Shown piece by piece: positions 26,448 through 34,012 of a stretch of 42,628 nucleotides of DNA. The position numbers were made by a program, and so were the translations under genes. Where the stretch lies: positions 1 to 42,628 of the forward strand of contig JANRCO010000017.1 of the NCBI GenBank assembly GCA_030726975.1. Reading direction: 5' to 3'. The notes below the pieces were generated by a model, which saw only the letters and a program-made list of their open reading frames with translations, was not told the DNA's origin and did no database searches. The stretch's first letter is position 1; each line of letters starts with the position of its first letter. Source of the stretch: Ilumatobacteraceae bacterium (lineage in GTDB: Bacteria > Actinomycetota > Acidimicrobiia > Acidimicrobiales > Ilumatobacteraceae).

Positions 26448-27614
26448 ATGGCTACATTCCGTGACCTTCTGTCGAAGGCAAAAGCGCAAATTACCGAGGT
26501 CGACACCGCTGAAGCGCAAAAGCGCATTCAAGGTGGTGGAGTCATTGTGCTCGATGTTCGCGAGCCAGATGAATTCGACCAAGGTGCGTTGCCCGATGTG
26601 TTGCACATTCCCCGTGGGCACTTAGAAGCACAAATTGAAGGCAAGATCATCGACAAAGATGCGCCAGTAGTGGTGTATTGCGCCGGTGGTGTACGTAGTG
26701 CGTTTGCCGCACAAACTCTCACTGAAATGGGATACACCAACGTTGTTTCCATGGACGGCGGATTCGGTAAATGGAAAGACGAAGGCCGCACCTGGAAGCT
26801 TCCTGTCACGCTCACACCAGAACAGCGCAATCGCTATCAGCGCCATCTGTTGTTGCCAGAAGTTGGCGTTGAAGGTCAAGCAAAATTGCTTGGGGCAAAG
26901 GTGCTCATGCTTGGTGCAGGCGGCCTTGGTTCACCAGCAGCGTTGTATTTAGCTGCAGCTGGTGTAGGCACCATTGGCATCATCGATATGGACGTTGTTG
27001 ATGCGTCGAACTTGCAGCGCCAAATTTTGCACAACCTCGACCGCATTGGCGATCGCAAAGTAGATAGTGCAAAAAAGACACTCACGCTCATGAACCCCGA
27101 TGTCAACGTGGTTACTTACGACACGCGCCTCGATGCCAGCAACATCATGGACATCATTGCTGGCTACGACGTCATTGTCGACGGTGCCGACAACTTCCCG
27201 AGCCGTTACTTACTGAACGATGCCAGCGTGAAGTTGGGCATCCCAGTTGTTCACGGTTCCATTTTCCGCTTTGAAGGAATGGTGAGTGTTTTCCACCCAC
27301 TCGAAGGCCCTACGTATCGCGACATGGTTCCCGAGCCACCTCCAGCAGAACTTGCACCAAGTTGTGCAGAAGCTGGTGTTCTTGGCGTGTTGCCGGGCAT
27401 CATCGGCTCCATTCAGGCGCTTGAAACTATTAAGGTCATTTTGAAACTTGGCGAGCCTCTCATTGGTCGCATTCTTGCGGTCGATACCACCGAGATGATT
27501 TTCCGCACGTTCAAATTGCGTGCCGACCCATCGAACCCTGTGACCTATGCCAACCGCGATCTCATTCAGGTACGTGACCTCGAAGGACTCTGCGGGCCAC
27601 AGATGGCTCACTAG
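26448..27614 (+). CDS. moeZ: Rhodanese-MoeB fusion: sulfur-carrier adenylyltransferase/sulfurtransferase
   Basis: The 388-residue protein has an N-terminal rhodanese domain (about 15-115) with active-site Cys78 in VVVYCAGGVRS, then a MoeB/ThiF-type E1 domain (about 122-380) with the ATP loop GAGGLGSP at 156-163 and Cys306 in APSCAEAGVLG. The E1 domain adenylates the C-terminal Gly-Gly of small sulfur carriers (MoaD, ThiS, CysO types) and the rhodanese supplies sulfur. Mycobacterial MoeZ has the same parts in reverse order, with rhodanese at the C-terminus. The two CxxC zinc pairs of E. coli MoeB are not seen. No carrier gene lies in the window, so the pathway (molybdopterin, thiamine or cysteine) is open. 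Confidence 0.92.
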   Translation: MATFRDLLSKAKAQITEVDTAEAQKRIQGGGVIVLDVREPDEFDQGALPDVLHIPRGHLEAQIEGKIIDKDAPVVVYCAGGVRSAFAAQTLTEMGYTNVVSMDGGFGKWKDEGRTWKLPVTLTPEQRNRYQRHLLLPEVGVEGQAKLLGAKVLMLGAGGLGSPAALYLAAAGVGTIGIIDMDVVDASNLQRQILHNLDRIGDRKVDSAKKTLTLMNPDVNVVTYDTRLDASNIMDIIAGYDVIVDGADNFPSRYLLNDASVKLGIPVVHGSIFRFEGMVSVFHPLEGPTYRDMVPEPPPAELAPSCAEAGVLGVLPGIIGSIQALETIKVILKLGEPLIGRILAVDTTEMIFRTFKLRADPSNPVTYANRDLIQVRDLEGLCGPQMAH

Positions 27615-27617
27615 GCT
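27612..27617 (+). promoter_or_regulatory. Candidate -10 box of a leaderless transcript (glf)
   Basis: TAGGCT lies exactly 6 nt before GTG 27624 and overlaps the stop codon of the moeZ gene. Confidence 0.5.
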
Positions 27618-27623
27618 GGCAGG

Positions 27624-28781
27624 GTGCCTGTACGCCCTCGTCATATAGCCATCGTTGGTGCCGGATTCTCGGGTGCGGTCATCGCTCGTGAACTCGCCGA
27701 AGCAGGTCATCGTGTCGATGTATTCGACTCGCGACCACATGTAGCGGGCAATTGTCATACAGAGCGTCAAGACGACGATGTGATGGTGCATGTTTATGGG
27801 CCACATATTTTTCACACTGCTCATGAACACGTGTGGCAGTACATGAATCGTTTCGGCACCATGATGCCGTACAACCACAAAGTGAAAGCGACCACGCAGG
27901 GCAAAGTGTTTTCATTGCCGGTCAACTTGCTCACCATCAATCAATTTTTTGGCAAAACTTTTACGCCAGCAGAGGCTGAAGCATTCATCACTTCCATTGG
28001 CGACCAAAGCATTACCGACCCCCAATCATTTCGCGATCAGGGTCTGCGGTTTGTTGGGCCAGAGTTGTACGCAGCATTTTTCGACGGTTACACGCGTAAG
28101 CAGTGGGGCGTTGACCCTGTGGAATTGCCTGCAAGCATTTTGGCGCGCTTACCTGTGCGTTTCAACTACGACGATTCGTACTTCAATCATCCCTATCAAG
28201 CCATTCCGCGCGACGGATACACGCCCATTGTGGCCAATATTCTCGACCACCCCGCCATCACCGTCACCTTGGGTGTGGTGAAATCGCGTGCCGACCTTGC
28301 TGGCGCCGATCACGTGGTGTGGAGTGGCCCCATCGATGCATATTTTGGTTTTGAGCATGGCCGCTTGGGGTATCGCACGCTCGACTTTGAACGTCAAGTG
28401 CACGATGGCGACTTCCAAGGCTGTGCAGTAATGAATTATGGCGACCCCGATGTGCCTTACACGCGGATTACTGAACACAAGCACTTTGCACCATGGGAAA
28501 CACATCAAAAAACGGTCACGTACCACGAATACAGCCGCCTTGCCGACCCCAATGACATTCCGTATTACCCCATTCGCTTGGTGAAAGAAAAAGGTCAACT
28601 GCAGCAATATGTGCATGAAGTGGGGAAGTTGAGCAACATCACCTTTGTGGGTCGCTTGGGAACATATCGTTATCTCGATATGGACGTCACAATTCACGAA
28701 GCACTTGGCGCAGTTCGAGCATTGCTCACTGCTTGGGAAAATAACTCTGCAGTATCGCCCTTCTCGGTGGACCCACTTTGA
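27624..28781 (+). CDS. glf: UDP-galactopyranose mutase
   Basis: The 385-residue flavoprotein starts with the FAD-binding loop IVGAGFSGAVIARELAEAG and has hallmark segments GPHIFHT, GYTRKQWGVDP and PVRFNYDDSYF. It converts UDP-galactopyranose to UDP-galactofuranose using reduced FAD. The start is GTG 27624, set by the TAGGCT box. It overlaps the GlfT2-like gene that would use its product, so the two form a galactofuranose unit. Confidence 0.96.
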   Translation: MPVRPRHIAIVGAGFSGAVIARELAEAGHRVDVFDSRPHVAGNCHTERQDDDVMVHVYGPHIFHTAHEHVWQYMNRFGTMMPYNHKVKATTQGKVFSLPVNLLTINQFFGKTFTPAEAEAFITSIGDQSITDPQSFRDQGLRFVGPELYAAFFDGYTRKQWGVDPVELPASILARLPVRFNYDDSYFNHPYQAIPRDGYTPIVANILDHPAITVTLGVVKSRADLAGADHVVWSGPIDAYFGFEHGRLGYRTLDFERQVHDGDFQGCAVMNYGDPDVPYTRITEHKHFAPWETHQKTVTYHEYSRLADPNDIPYYPIRLVKEKGQLQQYVHEVGKLSNITFVGRLGTYRYLDMDVTIHEALGAVRALLTAWENNSAVSPFSVDPL

Positions 28782-30562
28782 TGTCTGTTGCAGCATTCCC
28801 CGAAATCAACTTGTTGCAGCGCATTTTGCCAGCGCGCGCCGACACGCTCGAGCCACCGCTTTACGAGCGCATTGCGGGCAATGTGCACAGTTTCGATACC
28901 TACTTTGGTGTCTTCCCTGCAGCACGCTGGCGGCGTAAATCGGCTGTTCATGCGTTGCATGTAGTACTTGAAGTGTCGGGGCCATGCGAAATTGAAGTAG
29001 TAGCAGTGAAGCGCTTAAAAGAAAGCATTGTGACCACACATGTGGCTCAAAGTGCTGGTGTTGTCAACATGCGTGTGTGTGATCTGCAAGACACCACAGT
29101 CGATTCCTATTACGTCAGTGTTCGTCGCAATAGCGACAATGGTGGCCGTCTCGTCACCGGTGGTTGGTATTCAGGTGCGGCCCCGTTGCGCGAAGTACGC
29201 ATGAATGCGGTCATCACCACGTTCAATCGCCAGCCTTACGTACTTGCCAACGTCGAACGGATGCGTCAACTCATTACTGAAGTGCCAAGCATTGAACAAT
29301 CTTTCCGTGCCACCATTGTCGACAACGGGCGTAACCTAGAAGTTCCAGCAAGTACAGGCATGAGCCCAACACTTATTCCTAACCCGAACTTGGGTGGTGC
29401 AGGTGGTTTTGCGCGTGGTCTTATTCATGCGCGCAACGATGGGTGGACCACTCATGTGGTGTTCATGGATGACGACATTTCACTTGAAGTGGAATCGTTA
29501 GTACGTACCATTGCGATGTTCCGCTATGCCACCGACGACAAGCTCTGTATTCACGGGGCCATGATCTCAGAAGAAATTCCCTGGATGCAGTTTGAAGCTG
29601 GCGCACACTATGCATGGCGTTACACGTATCCGCTGCGTGCAATTGGTCGTGAAGACGACCTGCGCGATCGCATCACAGTGCTGGCCGATGAACTCGAGCC
29701 GAAGTTTGAATACACCGCCTGGTGGTATACCGCGTTTCCCATTGCAGTTGGTAAAGAGAACCCGGTACCAGTCTTCGTGCGTGGCGACGACGTTGCCTTT
29801 GGCCTCATGCACACTGGCGAGCACAGCATCACCATGAAAGGTGTTGCAGTGTGGCACGCCGACTTTGCCCTCAAAAACGGGCCAATGACTCTGTACTACG
29901 AAACCCGCAACATGTTGTTGGTAGAAACATTGGTCTACGACCAGCACAAGTGGTATCACACGGCATATCGCACGTTGTCGTTTGGGTTCCGCAACATTTT
30001 CTCACTGCGCTATGCCAGTTTGGAATACATGTTGAAAGGTCTCGACCACTATTTGGAAGGCCCCGATTTCTGGCGCAATGTCGACCATGCGGCAATGCAC
30101 GATGAAGTGCGCGTGTGCCCCGAAGAAAAAGCTGTGCCGCTGAATGCCGAACTCAGCGCAATTCAAATTCCTGCTGGTATTCCAAAGCCCATTCGTCTCA
30201 TTGGCTTTATTGCTGCTGTGCCACTTGTTGGTGGTTACATATTGCCGCAGTGGTTGCGTTCCAAAAAGATGGGTGTTGCCCCCATCAACTCACGCGCGGT
30301 GGGCTTAGCTACGCGTCGTAACAGTATTTTGCATCGCCATCCACGCCTCGACGAGGGTTACGTGTTGGTGCGCGACACGCCACGTTTCTGGCGCGATATG
30401 AAGGCCTTGCGTGTATCGCTCATGCGTTTGCGCCGCGATTACCCACGCTTGAAGCGTGAATATCGTGCGTATTACCCCGAGATGGTGAGTGATGAAGCGT
30501 GGGCGCAGCGCTTTGGTGTTTCTATAGACGATCTGCGGTCGTCATCAATGCCAGCCAAGTAG
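28781..30562 (+). CDS. glfT2: GlfT2-like galactofuranosyltransferase
   Basis: The 593-residue protein has an N-terminal beta-sandwich, a GT2 catalytic domain (about 140-400) and a C-terminal helical part. Motifs match mycobacterial GlfT2: the metal/UDP site FMDDDIS (Asp230-232), YTAWWYTAFP with paired Trp314-315, RGDDVAFG (Asp336-337, candidate catalytic base) and VWHADF (His359). GlfT2 extends the galactan of the cell wall from UDP-galactofuranose at the inner membrane face. ATG 28781 overlaps the glf stop; a TTG just before it is in frame. Its 3' end overlaps the opposing wall-protein gene by 41 bp. A galactofuranose polymer in the envelope is therefore likely, although no arabinan or mycolate genes are in view. 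Confidence 0.93.
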   Translation: MSVAAFPEINLLQRILPARADTLEPPLYERIAGNVHSFDTYFGVFPAARWRRKSAVHALHVVLEVSGPCEIEVVAVKRLKESIVTTHVAQSAGVVNMRVCDLQDTTVDSYYVSVRRNSDNGGRLVTGGWYSGAAPLREVRMNAVITTFNRQPYVLANVERMRQLITEVPSIEQSFRATIVDNGRNLEVPASTGMSPTLIPNPNLGGAGGFARGLIHARNDGWTTHVVFMDDDISLEVESLVRTIAMFRYATDDKLCIHGAMISEEIPWMQFEAGAHYAWRYTYPLRAIGREDDLRDRITVLADELEPKFEYTAWWYTAFPIAVGKENPVPVFVRGDDVAFGLMHTGEHSITMKGVAVWHADFALKNGPMTLYYETRNMLLVETLVYDQHKWYHTAYRTLSFGFRNIFSLRYASLEYMLKGLDHYLEGPDFWRNVDHAAMHDEVRVCPEEKAVPLNAELSAIQIPAGIPKPIRLIGFIAAVPLVGGYILPQWLRSKKMGVAPINSRAVGLATRRNSILHRHPRLDEGYVLVRDTPRFWRDMKALRVSLMRLRRDYPRLKREYRAYYPEMVSDEAWAQRFGVSIDDLRSSSMPAK

Positions 30563-32897
30563 CACGGTTCACGTTGCCTGTAGCACGCAACTTTGCGCGT
30601 TGTTGGAACTGCTTCACGTAGTACACCGTGGGTCGGTCGTAATAGCCAGATGTTTTCAATGTAATTTTGAGTACCCGGTTGAGCGTTGCTTGCAAAACTT
30701 TCACCGACGGATGCTTCGCGCCGAGGCGCAACACAGATGTGCGTGGCTTTTTATCGAGGCCAAGACTTTTCCACACCTCAATGTCGACAACGCCATCAAC
30801 CGGAAGTGCCATGGCGGTTTCATACCTCTTAACCAGTGACCTTGTGCTCTTGCCGAAAATGCCATCGGTAGGAATCGCTTTCTTCTTCAGTTTGAAAGCA
30901 GCGTTCAGCGACTTCTGCACCAATTTCACCATGTCGCCTCTGTGTTTGGTGCGCAGTGGTAAACCAATCACCACATCGGGAGCCCCTGGTGTTTGGGGGA
31001 GCAGACCCTGAGCACGTAGTGCATCGAGTTGTGCACGAATGTATAACGCAAACTCGGTTTGGCCCGTTGCCGTGAGGTGCACATTGTCGTTCTTCACAAA
31101 CCAACGCCACCTTGGAGTGTCAGATGAATATGTATTCCAGTCGAACAGGGTGACATTTGCATGTGTTGCAGCAATGTTGGCGAGCGCTGTATTCGATACG
31201 TCGTACCCAGCCGTTGTGCGCCGAGTAGACATGTTGATGAAAATGATTCTCTGCACGCCTTTGGCAGTAAGCGCAGCTACTACTTGATCTGCTTCGGCGC
31301 CAAACGTGCTCGATGAATCGTTGTAGCCCAGTTGAATGACAGCGATTGCCGGTGTCTTATCTGCAGGTAATGAGTTGATGATGGTAATTCCATCGGGTGC
31401 TCCTGTGCATGAAGCGCCAATGAGACACCGCGAACTCTGCGCTTGATAATCGACATTGGGGTAGGCAGGGCGAACAATGCTGTTGAACTCAGAAGTAATA
31501 CTTTCTCCAACCGAGTCACCAATGAACAACATCGGCCCGACCACTGTTGATGTTGATGTTGAGCCGTAAACCGGTGTGGTTTCGTACCACGGAGAACGTA
31601 GAGCAAATGCCGATTTAAAATCCCACCCACCCACACTCACTACGCCTGCTGTGCCAGAAATGGTGACCTTGGTTGCATAGCCATTCCAATCGCTTCCTAG
31701 CCCGTCGTGGGTGGTAACAACAGAAAGCAGCACACCAATGCTTGGGTACTTCTTTTGAATACTCTTGGCATCAATCACCGCACTCCAATTGAGGTCAGAT
31801 GAATCGGCCGCAATGTCACCATCGTCAACACGCATGGGGAAAGTTGTGCCGGCAGTTCGGCCACCATTCGACGAGGTGAACTCAGTGCTCACCACGCCAC
31901 CTTTTGCGGTACGCATAATGAATCCACTGGTGTCGCTGATGGCAGTGTTGGTGCGCATGTCTTCTAAAACCGCAATGGGGCGGCCTATTTTCTCGCGAAG
32001 TGCTGCACCGCCGTACACCTGGCACGATTGCGTGTCGCAGGTTTTGGCGTAGCTATAGCGCTTTTGGCCAAGGGAGTACGAGCGTGCAGCAACTGCTTGC
32101 GCACGTAGTGCATTCATGCCTGCGCCACCTGCGAGGTCGCCCCAAGACGCAGGAGATTCACGAGGAACTACTCCACGCAAGTAATCGTCGAGTTTCACCA
32201 GGTTGACGGTGCGATTTTCTTTGTCGGTTCCATTCACGGCACGAATGGTTCCGCGGTAGTAACGCGTGGCACCCGCGGGTTCACATATGCCAATTGCATC
32301 ATTTGGCATCACTGCTGCAGATGCATCGTTGCTGAGAGTTGTTGAAACATTGGTGGGGCCAGCAATGTCGGCAACGAGAACGAATTTGTTTGCTACGGGG
32401 TCAGATTGTTCAGCAACACAAGTTGGTGTGGTGCTTCCCCATACGCGATACGTGCCCACAGTGCCGGCAATCTCGCGCACCACTAGCGCTGCCCATTTGC
32501 GACCCGGCACGGGGTCGTTCTCAAGAAGGAGAGAAGCATTTTCCGACACCATTGCTGTTTGTTTGTTGTCGAGGGCGGTGAGTCGCACACTCATGACGCC
32601 GTTGGGTGTGAGATCCGCATCTGCATCGGTGAGTGGCGACAACGTGGTGCCGCCGTAATAGAAGTCGAGAATTTCTTGCCAGGTTTTGCTGTAGGTGGTG
32701 GCCCAGCCGAGTGCGCCGTATTGGCTCATGCCACGCCCGTGACCATTTCCTTTGCCGTTCACCAAAATCGATGCGGGGGGTAGACCCGCGAATTCGTCTG
32801 CAAATGCAGGGGGAGTGGGTACCGCGAAGAGGAAGGTGCTCAACAAGACCGCCGCAACAATGATGCGACGAAGTTGAGTTGAGGACGCGTGGATCAT
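30522..32897 (-). CDS. Secreted three-module wall protein: SpoIID/LytB, SGNH hydrolase, peptidoglycan-binding repeats
   Basis: The 791-residue protein begins with a signal peptide (RRIIVAAVLLSTFLF, then PPAFADEF). Residues about 40-430 are a SpoIID/LytB domain (NGHGRGMSQYGA, LDDYLRGVVPRESPASWG, LRAQAVAARSYSLG), related to lytic transglycosylases acting on denuded glycan. Residues about 455-635 are an SGNH hydrolase: block I FIGDSVGE, QLGYNDSS, and closing DNVHLT with Asp and His; these often deacetylate carbohydrates. Residues about 640-790 hold two peptidoglycan-binding repeats. GGAGG lies 3 nt before the ATG. It lies next to galactofuranose genes on the opposite strand, which fits envelope work. 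A single chain with both activities is uncommon. Confidence 0.88.
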   Translation of the reverse strand: MIHASSTQLRRIIVAAVLLSTFLFAVPTPPAFADEFAGLPPASILVNGKGNGHGRGMSQYGALGWATTYSKTWQEILDFYYGGTTLSPLTDADADLTPNGVMSVRLTALDNKQTAMVSENASLLLENDPVPGRKWAALVVREIAGTVGTYRVWGSTTPTCVAEQSDPVANKFVLVADIAGPTNVSTTLSNDASAAVMPNDAIGICEPAGATRYYRGTIRAVNGTDKENRTVNLVKLDDYLRGVVPRESPASWGDLAGGAGMNALRAQAVAARSYSLGQKRYSYAKTCDTQSCQVYGGAALREKIGRPIAVLEDMRTNTAISDTSGFIMRTAKGGVVSTEFTSSNGGRTAGTTFPMRVDDGDIAADSSDLNWSAVIDAKSIQKKYPSIGVLLSVVTTHDGLGSDWNGYATKVTISGTAGVVSVGGWDFKSAFALRSPWYETTPVYGSTSTSTVVGPMLFIGDSVGESITSEFNSIVRPAYPNVDYQAQSSRCLIGASCTGAPDGITIINSLPADKTPAIAVIQLGYNDSSSTFGAEADQVVAALTAKGVQRIIFINMSTRRTTAGYDVSNTALANIAATHANVTLFDWNTYSSDTPRWRWFVKNDNVHLTATGQTEFALYIRAQLDALRAQGLLPQTPGAPDVVIGLPLRTKHRGDMVKLVQKSLNAAFKLKKKAIPTDGIFGKSTRSLVKRYETAMALPVDGVVDIEVWKSLGLDKKPRTSVLRLGAKHPSVKVLQATLNRVLKITLKTSGYYDRPTVYYVKQFQQRAKLRATGNVNRATWLALMTTADRL

Positions 32898-32931
32898 GTT
32901 CCTCCAAAGGGTAGTTGTGCAGACATGATTA

Positions 32932-33891
32932 TTATCGGCAACTACCCCCTCCCCCTTGAGTGTTCTCGGCGCCGTATGTCACGTTTTTTGCAACATTTTG
33001 CGCCGAGAAACCTCTTTCGAGGTTCGCAGCGACAAGTTTTGGCTCAAAAGCAATCTGTCGGAATGAAAAGCGCCACACCGTGTAGCCCAAAGATTGCAAT
33101 TCCGCATCGCGAAGGCGGTCATTTTCAAAAGCATCGCGAGTTGACCCGTGATAGGAAAACCCATCGCATTCCACAATTGCTCGATACTGCCGCCAGAGAA
33201 AATCAACTCGGTGATTGCCAACTTGAGCTTGAAATTCAAATGGAGGCAATTTATTCATGAAACAAAGGGACAACATTTTTGCTTCCAAAACACTTTCGGG
33301 TTGTGCAGTGTCGAGATCCCATTTATTCAGGAGGTTTTTCAACTGCGTAATGCCGGGGCGACCCTGTTTCGCATGAAGAAAAAGTTGTCGCCATGCAGAT
33401 TGGATAGTGAATTGATCGGCAACTAAGAAATGTTCAAGTACGCGGTGGGCAAGTGCGGGGTTCCATGCGCACGTATCGAGCAGTGTGCGAAATGGCGAAG
33501 TAGAGGGAATTCCTTGCGTGTCGATAGGAGAAAGGTCATAAGTATCAATTGGGCGATGCACGACAGCGCCAACAAGTTTGCGGTGAAGTGGCCGCGTGGG
33601 GCTCAGAATATGGATGGGTTCAATGAATGGAAGCGATACTCCATGCAGCCAAGCCGCAGTTGCTCCTCCCGCCATCGCATCTTTCCCAGATGCACGAACT
33701 GCAGCAGCAATACGTTGTTCTGGTGACTGCTGTGTGTTGGTGACCGCGCCAATTCCAGGCTGGAGAATAGAGAGATAGCCACGATGAACTGCGCGACTCC
33801 AAGAAGAGCGAGAAACGTGAGCAGGAACAACTTCGCCGTGGGCGATGAGGCCGAATTGATCTGCGAATTGCTGAAGTGTGTTGTGGTACAT
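32932..33891 (-). CDS. DUF559-type PD-(D/E)XK nuclease with AbiEi-like N-terminus
   Basis: The 319-residue protein has an AbiEi/transcriptional-regulator-like N-terminal half (FGLIAHGEVVPAHVSRSSWSR, then the GGATAAWLHG helix typical of AbiEi-like proteins) and a C-terminal DUF559 domain related to Vsr repair endonucleases. Nuclease residues are RVDF (Asp230), VECDG (Glu241, Asp243) and YHG (His248), followed by NDRLRDAELQSLGYTVWRF. The function of such proteins is unknown; nicking or cleaving DNA is the family expectation. The gene sits between two inverted palindromic elements, and residues from about 294 on are encoded by the left one. No antitoxin or toxin partner is adjacent. The cassette separates the divergent wall-protein and hom genes. 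Confidence 0.87.
   Translation of the reverse strand: MYHNTLQQFADQFGLIAHGEVVPAHVSRSSWSRAVHRGYLSILQPGIGAVTNTQQSPEQRIAAAVRASGKDAMAGGATAAWLHGVSLPFIEPIHILSPTRPLHRKLVGAVVHRPIDTYDLSPIDTQGIPSTSPFRTLLDTCAWNPALAHRVLEHFLVADQFTIQSAWRQLFLHAKQGRPGITQLKNLLNKWDLDTAQPESVLEAKMLSLCFMNKLPPFEFQAQVGNHRVDFLWRQYRAIVECDGFSYHGSTRDAFENDRLRDAELQSLGYTVWRFSFRQIAFEPKLVAANLERGFSAQNVAKNVTYGAENTQGGGGSCR
32959..33012. repeat. Palindromic element, left copy, at the 3' end of the nuclease gene
   Basis: The 54-bp element has arms TTCTCGGCGC (32963-32972) and GCGCCGAGAA (33000-33009), a perfect 10-bp inverted repeat around a 27-nt loop. It has AGTG on the outer side and ACC on the inner side. It is inverted relative to the right copy (33935-33988). 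By hand alignment 44 of 54 bases agree, including 22 consecutive outer bases. It lies inside the nuclease reading frame. Confidence 0.93.
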
Positions 33892-33934
33892 ACCTGACTG
33901 TGTGCATTAGTCACATGAGAGCGCCACAAATTTT

Positions 33935-33988
33935 GGTTTCTCGGCGCGTTTCGTCACGAAAAGCGGGACATACGGCGCCGAGAACACT
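33935..33988. repeat. Palindromic element, right copy, upstream of the nuclease gene and hom
   Basis: Arms TTCTCGGCGC (33938-33947) and GCGCCGAGAA (33975-33984) again enclose exactly 27 nt. The loop holds a further small palindrome, TTTCGTCACGAAA (33949-33961), that the left copy lacks. The element covers the place where a -35 box for hom would be. No other copy of the arms was found in the window. Confidence 0.93.
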
Positions 33989-34000
33989 AAAAGTGGGTTA

Positions 34001-34006
34001 TAGCCT
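34001..34006 (+). promoter_or_regulatory. Candidate -10 box of a leaderless transcript (hom operon)
   Basis: TAGCCT lies exactly 6 nt before ATG 34013. A -35 box at the usual 17-bp distance would fall in the right palindromic element and reads CCGAGA, unlike TTGACA. Confidence 0.55.
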
Positions 34007-34012
34007 GAAGGG

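Larger units (their letters stand above)
32959..33988 (-). mobile_element. Candidate nuclease-bearing cassette with inverted palindromic ends
   Basis: The two inverted 54-bp elements enclose a 1030-bp unit with one gene, the DUF559 nuclease. The layout is that of a small element with terminal inverted repeats. No target-site duplication is obvious, and no transposase or integrase is present, so movement would depend on the nuclease or on enzymes elsewhere. Inference only; it could also be a gene that merely lies between two dispersed repeats. Confidence 0.4.

Noticed and set aside
32963-33009. Left palindrome as an intrinsic terminator for the nuclease gene
   Set aside because: It lies before the stop codon, its loop is 27 nt, and no U-tract follows the arm in the direction of transcription; the near-identical copy upstream of the gene also argues for a repeat element.
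32932-33891. Type IV toxin-antitoxin pair (AbiEi with AbiEii)
   Set aside because: Only the AbiEi-like N-terminal half is present, fused to a nuclease domain; no AbiEii nucleotidyltransferase gene is adjacent.
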